Assembly (NCBI RefSeq): GCF_020080835.1
Contig: NC_058165.1
Coordinates: forward strand, 16,981,915 to 17,045,914
DNA length: 64,000 nt
Reading direction: 5' to 3'
Source: Cotesia glomerata
Taxonomy: Eukaryota; Arthropoda; Insecta; Hymenoptera; Braconidae
Positions 23,000 to 35,301 of the stretch are shown here, in pieces; the stretch's first letter is position 1, and every line of letters begins with the position of its first letter. A program made the translations under genes and the position numbers. A model generated the notes under the pieces. It was not told the DNA's origin. It worked only from the letters and a program-made list of their open reading frames with translations, and made no database searches.

Positions 23000-23699
23000 A
23001 CTACCATATTACACTTATACAATGATATAAGTAGATGTACACCAAAAAAACACTTAAATTAAACCATCTTTTACTTTCTAAAATCATTTCATGTTGCTAT
23101 TTTGAAAAAAAAAAAAATCATTTTGAAAAAAATTTTACGTGGACGTCCGGATGTCGCCCCATTTTGGATGTACTAACGATTGCTCCCGAACAAATTGATA
23201 TTTCGAGATCGGACTTTTTTTATTAGTTTAAGAATTCGATTAACTGGGTCCGTATTTAATATCAGTGGCCTAGTTTACGTATTTTTTTTTAAATTGAATT
23301 TTTATTAAAATTCACTAGAACCGTACAAAGCCAAACGAACTTTTCTTACTTGTCACGTGAAAACTATGGCGCCACTTGATCAAGCTAGATTTTTTAGACT
23401 GCGTGCGCATATGACAAGAAATAAGGGCGCTGATATTTAAAAAAAAAATAAAAAATATGTAAGAAATTACTTAATTATTTTTTTTTTTAATCAATTACAC
23501 AATTAATTTTTTTCTTAAAAAATGAATGAGCGTTATGAGGTGTGCACTTTTGGATTTTCCAAACTTTTTTATTTGTCATTATTGACGGGTGTTTTAGTTT
23601 AAATAGAAACAAGTTTTTGATAAAAAATATATAAAAAAATTTTTAAATACGGAAAAATTTATTTCATTATTTAGTAGAAAAAAAATTGAGTTGAATGTC
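23000..23699. other. AT-rich non-coding stretch
   Basis: No gene or repeat family recognised. The open frame at 23035-23226 has no recognisable product. Confidence 0.45.
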
Positions 23700-24480
23700 A
23701 TGGTCATCTGGTTTGGTCTTTGATAAAAATTCAAAAAATTTATAGTTTTTTTTGTACAAATTTTTTTTTTAATTCCAAAAAATATTGTTTGATTTTTAAA
23801 GTTAAAATTGTAGTTTAAAGATTAAGAATAGGAAAAAATTATAAAAGATTTTTTTTTGTAGGAAATTTAATTCACTATAACAAAGGTCATCAATTTTTAT
23901 GTATCTCCTATTATTTAGCCAAAAATTAGTTTTTTTAATTCTTTTTCAAGAGTTTTTGATAAAAACACGTGTTTAAAAAATTCAAGATCAAAATTCTAGG
24001 TTAAATATTAAAGATACAAAAAAATCATAAGCTTCATTTGTAGGAAATTTGATTCTCTACAACAAAGGTCATCAATTTTTATGAATCTTTTATTATTTAG
24101 CCAAAAATTAATTTTTTTAATTTTATTTTAAGAGTGTTTGATAAAAACACGTGTTTAAAAAATTCAGGATCAAAATTTTGGGTTAAGTATTGAAGATACA
24201 AAAAAATCATAAGCTTTATTTGTAGGAAATTTAATTCTCTACAACAAAGTTCATCAATTTTTATGAATTTTATATCATTTAGCCAAAAAATTAATTTTTT
24301 TAATTCTATTTAAAGAGTTTTTTGATAAAAACACGTGTTTAGAAAATTCAGGATGAAAATTCTGGGTTGAATATTAAAGATAGAAAAAAATCACAAGCTT
24401 TATTTGTAGAAAATTTAATTCTCTACAACAAAGTTCATCAATTTTTATGAATCTCTTATCATGCAGCCAAAAATTAATTT
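23700..24480 (+). repeat. ~180-bp tandem repeat array
   Basis: Four successive units are marked by GAAATTTAATTCTCTACAAC (about 23866, 24045, 24225, 24404) and TTATTATTTAGCCAAAAATT. The fourth unit is cut by the GAGCTC element at 24480-25530, and the interrupted monomer resumes at about 25530-25690. Single, diverged monomers occur at 380-470, 54950-55140, 61600-61870 and 63430-64000, and a related array at 29640-31430. Confidence 0.8.
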
Positions 24481-25530
24481 TTAACTTCCCGCTAAGAAAA
24501 TTGAAAATTTTCAAAAATTGGGAAGTTATTGGTTTTACCCCGTTTTTCGAAAATCGAGTTTTCATCAGATCTCGACGTTTTGAGGTCCTAGGAAGCTTTC
24601 CTGACTATTCCCGCGAGGGTGTCACTATGTCTGTATGTATGTATGTGTGTGTATATTTGTATAAGTATGTAAACCTCTTATAACTTTTGAACGGTTGAAC
24701 CGATTTCATCGCGGTTGGTGCCATTCGAAAGGGCTTCGCCAAACTTAGATTTCCTGAGAATTTGAATCGATTCGGACGGTAGATTTTGAGAAATTTGGAG
24801 AAATCTCAAAAAAAATAGGAAAACAAATTTTTTCAGAAGTGGTTTTTTTGGGATAACTTTTAAACGGCTTTACCGATCGATTCCAAAAACTAATCAACTG
24901 TCAACCTTGAAAAACCACGTTGATCGCCGCCAATCCGGTCAAAATCGGTTGATTCGTTCGAGAGATATCGTGAACGAAAGAAAACCGAAAAAAGTGTTTT
25001 TTCGGAGTTACTCCGAAATTTCTAGTTTGACCAATTGAAACTTAGTAATTCTTTATGAGGCTTAAAAAACTGCGTAGAATGCCGCTAACCCCGTAAAAAT
25101 CGGTAGTGCCTTTGGCGCGTAACCAAACGATCCGGGTTCGAGTCCCGGTCTGGGCTGTCTGAATTATTTTTTCGGTTACTGAAAAAATTCCTACTGAGTA
25201 AGGTCCCTCCTCTTCCCTTTATCCTTTATTTCCCCAGTTCCCAAATTTGTCTTTAATGACAAATTTAGCTATAAATTACCTCATTTATTCAAAAGTGATT
25301 GCGATTTGAAAATTCAAAAAATAGTGTTCTATGAAACTTCTATCAGATTTTTCAGCTCAAAGAGCTCAAAAGCATAGAAAAGGTATCTTTTTGACCTCGG
25401 AGAGCTCAAAATAACACACAGATTGTATTTTTGAGCTCGAAGAGCTCAAAAAAAGCGGCCACGATTAACGGAATTAGCGGGAAGTTGCAGAGATGGCCTT
25501 TAAGGTCAACCGTTTTCCTAATTTTTTAAA
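24480..25530 (+). mobile_element. GAGCTC-hairpin element, copy 4
   Basis: The clearest copy: it starts TTAACTTCCCGCTAAG, passes GAGTTTTCATCAGATCTCGA and a GTAT/GTGT tract (24628-24667), has the hairpins at 25353-25450, and ends GGTCAACCGTTTTCCTAATT. It sits inside the ~180-bp tandem array and was itself opened by a tRNA-derived insert at about 25108-25285. Confidence 0.8.
25108..25285 (+). mobile_element. tRNA-derived SINE-like insert
   Basis: Interrupts GAGCTC copy 4 between blocks that are continuous in copy 3 (AAAATCGGT and TCATTTATTCAAAAG). It carries a perfect T-arm, CCGGGTTCGAGTCCCGG, and a pyrimidine-rich tail near 25205-25240. The 5' half of the tRNA is largely missing, so the A-box is uncertain. 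Confidence 0.55.
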
Positions 25531-25690
25531 TTCTATTTCAAGAGTTTTTGATAAAAAAATGTGTTTAAAAAATTAAAGATCAAAATTTTGGGTTAAATAT
25601 TAAAATACAAAAAAAATCATAAACCTTATTAGTAGAAAATTTAATTCTGTTTAATAAGGTCCTTATCAATTTTTCCCTATCTCGCACCTT

Positions 25691-27590
25691 TCAGCCAATA
25701 TTAAGTCAAATTATGTTTATAAGATTTGGACCGCATAAAAATAATTAAAAATTGGTTAAAGTTCTCAATTTTAACTCTTTACTTTAACCATAAAAAATTG
25801 TAATAATAAAAAATGAAAAATGATGCGAAAAGTTGACATTATAATTACTAATAAAGTTATTAATAATAATGGTAAATTAAACCTCGCCCTTGATTGTAAA
25901 TTAAATCTGAATATTTAACGTGCAAAATCCAGTCCAAGTCTCAGAGGAATGAAAAAATCAATAAATTTAAAATAGAAGTAATAAAAATAAAAATTATTAA
26001 CTTAAATAAAGTAAAAAAATAATTTATTTAAATAACCAAGTTTGAATGCCAAGTGTATGAGTGTATTTCCCACGATTATATATTTCTTGTCCTACTTGGC
26101 TACTTATTATATATTTTATACATTCAGCCTCATCTTTATTTAACGATCTACTCAATGTATAACACACAACACTCGATCCGAACAAATAACAAATACCATT
26201 TTTTATTCAGTAATTCATATGAAAAATTAAGAAATTTTATAACATTTTTACTGAACACATGAAAGTAGCTTCAACTAACAAGGTCAATATCAATATCTTC
26301 GCCAAAAATTTCAAGTTTGTTAAATTTTATATATGCCAGAGTCTATTTAAAATCTTTAAACTTTTTGCGCTACTTATTTTAATTCCCAAAATAATTTTAT
26401 CGATAATTTGTGTTTTAATTTTAATTATTGATTAGTAATTTTTGGATTACTTTCAACGACTATGAGTAATTTTACAATTAACTATAAAATTTTTTTTAAT
26501 AAATTTTATATCACTAATTTTAAAATTTTTTATTAATATCAACAGATATTTTTTTAATTTGTGACACTAATTACCATTAAAAATTTTTGACACAATTTTT
26601 AATTATAACATTAAATTTACTTAATATTTATCAATTAATACGTAACTTTAACTTACAATTTACCAATTAATATTCTATTAAACATTCGGTAATTTTTTAG
26701 CTTCATAATTCAGATTATTTTGAATCATAATAATAAAATTTATAATTTTTTTTAAAGTTACATATTTTCTTTTTTCATAAAATTATTGTAAAATTTTGAT
26801 TTGACATTCTGGTTAAAGGATGAAGAATACAAGAAAAATTATGAATTTTTTTGTAGAAAATTTCATTTTCATAAAGATAAAATGTTATATTTTCAATTTT
26901 TATAAAAAAAAAAATCAGATGATTGTAAAACTAAGTAATTACCAAATATTTTATTACTCATTAATTCTCAATAAAATTTCAACTTTCAAATTTTACCACA
27001 ACTTTCTCTAATCAACTCTCTCGATTTTCCATTAACATCAAATATTATATACTAAAATTTTCAATAATTTTAAATTCCAATAATTAATTTCTAAACTTTC
27101 TGTTATCACTCGATAATTTTTTAAAATTTATTTTACAATTTTTTCAAAAATTACTACTCAATAATTACAAATTGCCAATGATTGTCTTTAAAATTAAAAT
27201 TATCAAACCGAAATTTTGGCGAAAATTTTAATGAACTAAAATTTATCAAAAATTACTTTTTAAATTTAGTACCACGCAAATAATTAAAGCCAAAGTAATT
27301 ATCAATAACATAAAAGTTAAATCAGTCAGGATAATAATTAATTATCAAAGTACCACGCGTGTAACGAGGATAATTGGTCATGTAAATACTGCAGGTACTC
27401 CACATCCAGTACAGCCATTATATATCAACACATTAACATTGGAATTATGCAATTTACATTGAAGTGGTCAAAATGTAGTACACTGATGGAAGAATTTATT
27501 AATTGTGAATAAATTTATTTATTTGGAAACAAATTGTTCATTAATTAAATATAACCAATCAATATTATTAAGAGAATAAAAAAAATTTTG
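25691..27590. other. AT-rich non-coding stretch
   Basis: Nothing recognised except a fragment starting CACTGATGGAAGAATTTATT (27481), a terminus of the ACTGATAGAA family. The open frames at 26053-26262 and 26820-27011 are AT-rich chance frames. Confidence 0.5.
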
Positions 27591-27599
27591 TGTTCAGGA

Positions 27600-28155
27600 A
27601 TAAAGAAGAAATGACCTTGTATCTTGTGAAATATTGGAATTTTTGAAGATATAAACTCATCCCGAGATTACACTAATTGAGACCTTTCATTTGAGTACCC
27701 ACATCAATTTTTCATATATTTCATATGTATGTATATATGAAAAATATATCAAAGTGCATTTTATCATTTATAAATTGACTTTTTTAAAGATATAAGCTCA
27801 CCCAGATTTTACACTCGTCGAGACCCTTCATTTGAGTACCCACATCAATTTTTCATATATTTTATATATATCATATATATGTATACATGAAAAATATATC
27901 AAATATGCATGTGGGTACTCAAATGAAAGCTCTTGATGAGTATAACATCGGGATGAGCTTATATCATAAAAAACGTCAATATTTAAGAAAGTACAATGCA
28001 ATTTAACAATATATAAGATACATAATTCAGAAATCACTTTGAATCTTGTAAACTATTGACATTTTTAAAGATATAAGCTCACCCCAACATTACACTCATC
28101 GAGACCTTTCATTTGAGTACCCACATCAATTTTTCATATATTTGATATATTTATA

Positions 28156-28236
<81 letters not shown>

Positions 28237-28355
28237 AAAAATGCATGTGGGTACTCAAATGAAAGTCCTTGATGAGTATAAAATCGAAATGAGCTTATAT
28301 CTTTAAAAACTTCAATATTCAAGAAAGTACAGTGCAATTTAACAAAAGTCATTAT
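27600..28355. mobile_element. Palindromic GAGTACCCACAT element, three partial units
   Basis: Units start GAAATGACCTTGTATCTTGT and carry CATTTGAGTACCCACATC, then its inverse GTGGGTACTCAAATG, with a TA-rich loop between. The best units are 27770-28030 and 28035-28350. The loop of the latter has become a (TA)n microsatellite. The same family lies in an aPKC intron at 58436-59110. Confidence 0.75.
28162..28234. repeat. (TA)n microsatellite in hairpin loop
   Basis: About 70 bp of uninterrupted TA at the apex of the palindromic element. Confidence 0.95.
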
Positions 28356-28359
28356 TCAA

Positions 28360-29639
28360 TAAACCAAAACATTAATTATTTATTAACAAGTAATAAATAA
28401 TTATTAACAAAAAGAAAAATGAAACTTTGAGATTTTTTATCACTCTAAAAAAAATAAATGAACTTGACTCCAAATAAATAAATCTTTCTTTCAATGTAAA
28501 ATACAATTTAAACTATTAAACAATTTGTTAAATAAACAAATTGACTTGTAATTAAACGAACCGGCTGTAGATCAATAAAAAAAGAAAAATTACAAAGTAC
28601 ATACGCATACATTACATCGATATTTCGTGTTTCAATTTCCAATAAAACATCTCATACACAGTCACAATAATCAATACCTCCGTTTCTGAGTAGAGGCACT
28701 AGATTCTAAATTAAACAACATATACATGTTCATATATATAATATATACTATTATAATACATATGTATGAATATAATACAGATGTTAGATATAGCCGAGTT
28801 ATTATTAGTTAAACTGAAAATATTTGAAAAGTATACAATATTTTGTACAAGAGTGATTCGCTGGTGATATATTTACATAATGCTATTTTTATTTTATTTG
28901 TTCGTTTTTTCTTCTCTTAATCGATAATAATAATAATAATATAAATAATGTTATCGTACTCGAGTCTATTAATATTTTAATGTATCAATTAATTAATTAA
29001 TTAATTAATAACATGTTATAAGTACTCCGCTCACCAAAACTCATTACTAATTATGATTATGCACATGAACTTTATTTATACAGATGAATGTTGTTATCTT
29101 TGTCTTAGTTTAAAAAAATATCATAATTGATAAATTAAACTTAATTATCTGAGATTCAATATTCTTATTTTATTTAAGCGTACAAAAAAATTATGCAACG
29201 ATCTATGTGCGCGTATTTCATTGCTAGTTGTCTTCATTTTTTTTTCCTAATTCATTTTTAGTTTTTTTCAAGTAAAGGCTAATTTTTATAATTTATTTCT
29301 ATCTATATTATTTGCGATCAAGCGTTTTATTGGCCAGTTATTTTTGTTTATTTAATTAACACGGTTGGGGTTAATGTGAGAAATTTTATAATTAAATTAT
29401 TATTGTTATTATTCTTATTAGTAATTGGAGTCTTGTAAATTATAATCTTTATAATTATGACCTTGAGAATTTTTACATTGAAACGCCTTCATTGAGGTGA
29501 GCCTTGAATTTGTTTAGTCAAGTATAACAATTCTAGTTGATATTACTTGTCAATATTTTAATAAATAACATATTTTTATAATAACAATTGTTAATTTTTT
29601 TTATTTGAAATTTTTATAATTTTATCTACTCTCTTTTGA
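28360..29639. other. AT-rich non-coding stretch
   Basis: No gene or repeat family seen. Contains short (AATA)n and (TTAA)n runs. Confidence 0.5.
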
Positions 29640-31430
29640 TAATTAAAAAAATTTTTTTATAGTGAAAAATTTTTAGTGCTTAAACAAAAGTCCAAATTCT
29701 CGGTTTTCTTGTAGAGACCTTTTTTGTAGGAAATTAAATTCTGTACAATAAAAATCCTGATCAATTTTTCAGGATCTTATCATTTAGCCAGAATTTTAAT
29801 TCAATTTTAATCACAAATAACTAGATTACATATTTAGAAAATTAAAGTTAAATATCTTGACTTTTTTTTTAAATACAAAAAAATTATAAATAACATATTT
29901 TGATAATAACAATTTTTTTTTAAATTAAAATTTCAATAATTTTATCTACTCTCTTTTTATAATTAAAAAAATTTTTTTTATAATGAAAAATTTTTATTGT
30001 TGAAAGAAAAGTCAAAATTCTCGGCTTTCTTGTAGAGACCTTTTTTGTAGGAAATTAAATTCTTTACAAAAAAAGATCCTTATCAATTTTTCAGGATCTT
30101 ATCATTTAGCCAGAAACTTAATTTTGTTTTAATTTCAATCACAAGTAACTAGATTACATATTTAGAAAATTAAAGTTAAATTTCTTGATTTTTTTTTTTT
30201 AATACAAAAAAATCACAAGTTACGTTTTTTGTAAGAAAGTATTTTTAATTAAACTTCAATCACAAGTAATTGGATTACATATTTATAAAATTAAAATTAG
30301 ATCTTTTTAAAAGAGAATTTAATTTTCTACAAAAAAAGTATCTTGTGATTTTTTTATTTCTAAAAAATAGTCGAGAAATTTAATTTTATCAATATTTTAC
30401 TATCTTTTATTATTTAGCCAGAATTTTAATTTTAATTCAATCATAATCACAAGTAACTGGATTTCATATTTAGAAAATTAAAGTTAAATTTCTCGACTAG
30501 TTTTTTAATACAAAAAAAATTACAAAATACCTTTTTTGTAAGAAATTAAAATTCCTGCAAACAAGATCTATATCAATTTTTCAGGATCTTATAATTTAGT
30601 CAGAAATTTAATTTTAATTCAATTTTAATCACAAGTAATTGGATAACATATTTAAAAAATAAAAGTTAAATTTCTCGACTATTTTTTAAAAACACAAAAA
30701 AATTACAAGATACCTTTTTTATAAAAAATTAAATTCTCTCCTAAAAAGATCTTGATCAATTTTTGACTATCTCTTATTATTTAGCCAGAATTTTAATTTT
30801 AATTCAATTTTAATCACAAATAATTGGAATACATTATTATTTAGAAAATTAAATTCTCTACAAAAAAGGTTCTTATAAATTTCATCCTATTTCTTCAAAA
30901 TTTTAATTTGAATCATTAAAAAATCTGATAATTTTTTTTTCAAAATTTATTTGAATTTTTCTTCCCAAAAATTGTATTAAAACTAAAATAAAGAAATCCT
31001 TATCAATTTTTCACTATCTCTTATAATTTAGCCAGAATTTAAATTTTAATTCAATTTTAATCACAAGTAACTGGATTACATATTTAGAAAATTAAAATAA
31101 AATTTCTCGACTATTTTTTAGAAACACAAAAAAATTACAAGATACCTTTTTTATAAAAAATTAAATTCTCTCCTAAAAAGATCTTGATCAATTTTTCACT
31201 CTCTTATTATTTAGCCAGAATTTTAATTTTAATTAAATTTTAATCACAAATAATTGGATTACATATTTAGAAAATTAAATTCTTTACAAAAAAGGTTCTT
31301 ATAAATTTTATCACCGTTTCTTCAAAATTTTAATTTCAATCATTAAAAAATTTGATAATTTTTTTTTCCAAAATTTCAATATTTCTTCCCAAAAATTTAA
31401 TTAATAATTAAAATAAAAAAAAATTCCTCA
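29640..31430 (-). repeat. Degenerate AT-rich tandem array
   Basis: At least seven units share AAATTAAATTCTCTACAAAAA, CTTATCAATTTTTC and TTATTATTTAGCCAGAATTT, followed by AATCACAAGTAACTGGATTA. Unit length varies from about 180 to 270 bp. This is the same monomer family as 23700-24480, with an added segment. Confidence 0.75.
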
Positions 31431-32399
31431 TATAACTTATAAAGACAAAAGCATGAAATATACCCGTGACCCTATTTAAAATGTTTTTCACCCCGTGGAG
31501 GTTACCAGTTGCCTTGGTACGGTATTCTCAATTTTATTACCATTATATCGTATCGTAATCATAATCGCAACCAGTACGTCTATATCTACGTCTACCAACC
31601 TGTACACTATAGCAGACTGGTAGACTGTACTATTTTCACTCTCGTTGACATTACCCACCAACCTCGCAGACAGAACAGACAATATGTACACAAAAGACTG
31701 TACTTACATATCATATTTCATACATCTTTATCTTTATCTACTTATTACAACTTTACTTATATCTTTTATCTGCCATTCTGCCCCCTTCCTTAAATATTCG
31801 CAATCCAACTTTGCTTTATTTTCACACATGATATAATTATCATTGTTATCCTCAAATAACAATAACAACCTCATAGTCTATGTAAACGTAGATGTAGACG
31901 ACAATACTGTAAAAGAATAAAAAAATAACATTAACTGGCTGCCGCAGACTTCAAATAAATTCACTCATTATTTATTTATTTATTCTTTTGTTTCCTCGAG
32001 GAAAATAGTCACCGTGTTAATTAAATAACAATAACTATAATTATAATAATCATAATAATTAAGATAAATACACGAATGTATTATTTTTTTACAAAGTATT
32101 AAAAAAAATCGCTAGTACTTTTTTAAACTATTTTCTACCAGCTTTTTAAATTATTTAATTAACTAATAATAATTATTAATAAATCATTTAACTCTAATTA
32201 ATCTAAACCTAGTAACTGGTTGTACTGCGTATGAAGACATTATGCGAGTTATAGAAATCAGTCATGATACATATACATATATATATGTATATATATATAT
32301 ATATACTTTTTTTTTCATTATTTATATATGTATAGATATATTACAGCGTCTATTAAATTATTCTAGCTGCTGAAATTATATTTTGGTAGCGAGGTATTA
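31431..32399. other. Unassigned sequence
   Basis: Slightly less AT-rich at 31480-31720 but without a recognisable exon. A short TA/ATAT tract lies at about 32270-32306. Confidence 0.4.
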
Positions 32400-33430
32400 A
32401 TACTTTTAATCCAATTAATTGAGTAATTCAATTTTTTGGTTTGAAAAAATTAGGAAAATTACTATGAATTTTTTTTTATTCAGCCAGATATTTTTTAATC
32501 AAAAATAAAAATTTTTTTTCGATTTTTAATGTGCATTTTTGGTGGCATAAATTTTCTTAAGGAAAAAAATTATTTTTGTCAAAAAAAATGAAAAATTTTT
32601 TTAATAAATTGAAAAAAATTATTTTGAAAATTTTACACTTGGAATTTTTTTTTTTCCAATGTTTACTGTGCATTTTTGTTGAAATACATTTTTTTAAGGA
32701 AAAAAATTGTTAGCTTAATTTTGTGTCAAAATAATTTTTTTAATAAGTTTAAAAAAATTATTTTGAAAATTTTTGCACGCAAAGTTTTTTTTTATGTCTG
32801 TACAATTTTTTTAAGATAAAAAAAAAATAGAAATGTTTTTTTCTAAGAATTGTTGAAGAAAATATTTTTAAAAATTGTACTTAATTTTTTTTTTTAATTT
32901 CTACCCATGCAATTTTTTAAACTGTTTTTTTGTAACAAACTAAAAAAAATATTGTCAGCTAATATCATAAAATATATGATATTTAATTCTCAATTTATTT
33001 AAGAATAAATATAAGAAAATTACTGGTAATTATTTTTTATTCCAAAATAAAAATTTTTTTCTAATTTTTACTGTGCATTTTTTTTAAATTTTTGTTGGAA
33101 TAAATTTTTTTTAAAAAAATTTATTACTCATTTTTGTGTCAAAAAAATATGAAAAATTTTTTTAGCAAGTCGAAAAAAATTATTTTGAAAATTTTTGCAC
33201 TAAAATTTTTTTTTTATCTTTACAATTTTTTTAAGTTAAAAAAAATGGAAATTTTTTTTTTCTAAGAATTGTTGAAGAAAATATTTTAAAAAATTGTTAA
33301 TTTTTTTGTTAATTTCTACAATTTTTTTAAATATTTTATTGCAACAAATTATTAAATTTAGCTAATTTTAATATCATAAAAAATATGACATCTAATCTTA
33401 AGAATAAATTTTTATAAAAAAAAAAACTAT
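32400..33430. repeat. Degenerate AT-rich tandem array
   Basis: Repeated blocks of TTTACTGTGCATTTTTGTTG, AAATTATTTTGAAAATTTT and TTCTAAGAATTGTTGAAGAA recur (about 32525, 32665 and 33070; 32850 and 33265), giving roughly two and a half large units. No coding content. Confidence 0.6.
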
Positions 33431-33887
33431 CCATAAATTTTATTATTTAATCATATTCATGATAAAAAAAAACCTTGAAATTCTTGAATTTTAACTAGTA
33501 AAAAAAAATTTTTTTCAAACATTTATCTTAAATTAAAACGATAAATTTTTTAAATACTAAATCTCAGTTTCTCAAGTCACATATTATTCAAATTTGTATA
33601 CAATTAACTATCAAACCTATCATATAAAAAAAAACTGCAAGCGTAAATCCCAGAATAACTTTTTTCACTTACATAACCCACCAAAGTATCAATAATAAAT
33701 AAAAAAATTATCAAACAAAAATATGCACTTAGAATTCCAACATCAATATCCAATTGTCAATTCTCCAACAATGTAATAACGTAAATTTCCACCAACAATA
33801 ATTAAAAAACTCCCGTACTTTGCAGCAGAAATCTGCTGATAAATCCTAGCAAACTTAAAAAAAGTCCTCGCTACCAAAAACCTTAAC
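33431..33887. other. 3' flank of GlcT
   Basis: AT-rich sequence downstream of the GlcT stop codon on the minus strand. It presumably holds the 3' UTR, but I cannot point to a convincing polyadenylation signal. Confidence 0.4.
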
Positions 33888-35087
33888 CTAATATTTAACT
33901 TTAGCCTTAACTTCTTCAGCAAGGCCTCCCCACTTGAGCTTATAAACCCTGGACCTCCACTGAATAAGCGGATCCAGAACAGCTTGTAGGAACAAGTACG
34001 GCCTGACAGTTTCGTTCATAATCCACCCAAACAAAAAGTCAAGTTTATTAAGCGGCAACGCACTGTTTTGCACCACGCACAACAACGTCCAGTCCATCAT
34101 GAACCACATGAGAATATGAATAAGATAAAACACCAGAGAGTCCCACTCAAAAAGCACTGTAGCTGCCCAAGAAGCACAAGCTCCAAGGATCAAGCACTCA
34201 CTGAGCGGCTCTAGAATAATCGTTGTGGGCAGCATGGCAACCCTGAGCTTGGCCCAGCGTCTCAACCTGGCCTGGAACAAGGGCAGCTCACACTGTCCAC
34301 TGTTCTGCAGCGCAGGCTGAGAACAGACCGTGATTTTCCAGCCGCGGTCCACTAAACTCTTAGCATAGAAGAAATCTTCCGCTAAATACACCCCGAAAGT
34401 CTTCAAGCCTCCAACTTCATCCAGCGGAGCTTTTCTGATTAACGCGGACATCCCAGTGTGGCAATTGATGTTCAACAAATCAGCAGCTAGATACATCCTG
34501 GATTGAACAGTTCCAAAGTAGATCTTTTCATAAGCTGCAGCGAACCCTTGCCGCTGCTCATAAGTGAAGGGCAGCTGATGCACCAAGCCTACATTGTCCC
34601 CCATGCACCTGACCATGTCCAGCAAGGTGTCTTCCTTCATCCTGATCCCGCTATCGCTGATCAGAATCAGCTCATGCTTCGCAGCTTCATAAGCAGGGTA
34701 CATGTTGTTGATCTTAGGATTCACGCCAACTCTACAGCCACCCAGGAACAGCCTTGCGTCCACAGTTGGGTACTTGTCCATCAGTTTCTTTATCAGAACC
34801 AGAACCGGGTCCTGCTTGTCCTCCACGCAAAATAAAATTTCATACAACGGATAATCCAGCGTGAAGAAAGTCTCCAAATTGTTGTACAAGTTAGAATCCA
34901 CTCCCATCAAAGGTTTTATGATTGAAACTCCTTGCAAAGGAACTTCGTAGCTTGCAGGAACTGCAGTTTTGCGATGGAGCTTGCAACGCGCGGTTATTAA
35001 TGCTAAAATGTGGACGCACCACATTCCCAACCAGAAAACTATGAAGAATATCGCGAACCCATACAGGGTGTAGATCATAGAGCTCAT
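33888..35087 (-). CDS. GlcT: Ceramide glucosyltransferase
   Basis: This enzyme (UGCG, GT21 family) transfers glucose from UDP-glucose to ceramide at the cytosolic face of the Golgi, the first step of glycosphingolipid synthesis. The open frame is 399 aa with no intron; human UGCG is 394 aa. Visible features: an N-terminal membrane anchor (about residues 5-32); the D1 aspartate D90 in FCVED; D2 at D145 in ISDSGIR; D3 at D238 in LAEDFF; the RXXRW motif at 274-278; and hydrophobic C-terminal segments (about 288-340). VGVNPKINN, TGMSALIRK and QNSG also match the family. All catalytic residues are intact, so the gene should be functional. The start is the first ATG of the frame and gives the expected N-terminal anchor. 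It is far more GC-rich than its surroundings. A foldback element begins about 215 bp upstream of the start. Identity is secure; the orthologue name follows Drosophila usage. Confidence 0.97.
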   Translation of the reverse strand: MSSMIYTLYGFAIFFIVFWLGMWCVHILALITARCKLHRKTAVPASYEVPLQGVSIIKPLMGVDSNLYNNLETFFTLDYPLYEILFCVEDKQDPVLVLIKKLMDKYPTVDARLFLGGCRVGVNPKINNMYPAYEAAKHELILISDSGIRMKEDTLLDMVRCMGDNVGLVHQLPFTYEQRQGFAAAYEKIYFGTVQSRMYLAADLLNINCHTGMSALIRKAPLDEVGGLKTFGVYLAEDFFYAKSLVDRGWKITVCSQPALQNSGQCELPLFQARLRRWAKLRVAMLPTTIILEPLSECLILGACASWAATVLFEWDSLVFYLIHILMWFMMDWTLLCVVQNSALPLNKLDFLFGWIMNETVRPYLFLQAVLDPLIQWRSRVYKLKWGGLAEEVKAKVKY

Positions 35088-35301
35088 TTTTGAATTAGTT
35101 ATTACGTTTAGGATTGTCTTTTTGGCTTGTGATTGTCTCTTTGGGCATTATCACCACCAGCACCAACAACACTCTGCGTAGAGTCCTATTTGCTTACCTT
35201 TTAAACGGACCGGGCTTAGTAGGGTCATTTCTTGTCACGTTTTTTGTTAAATCTGTGGACAGTTTTATTTATTTATTTTTCATTGACCCAATTATGTATA
35301 T
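35088..35301 (-). promoter_or_regulatory. Probable GlcT 5' UTR / proximal promoter
   Basis: The only non-repetitive sequence between the GlcT start codon and the large foldback element. It is less AT-rich than the far flanks. I see no clear TATA box or initiator, so the role is inferred from position only. Confidence 0.35.

Noticed and set aside
34503..34835. 110-aa open frame opposite GlcT
   Set aside because: Antisense shadow of the GlcT coding region.
35190..35203. Possible splice donor (GTAAGC on the minus strand) in the GlcT 5' flank
   Set aside because: No acceptor with a pyrimidine tract lies between it and the start codon, so a 5' UTR intron there is not supported.
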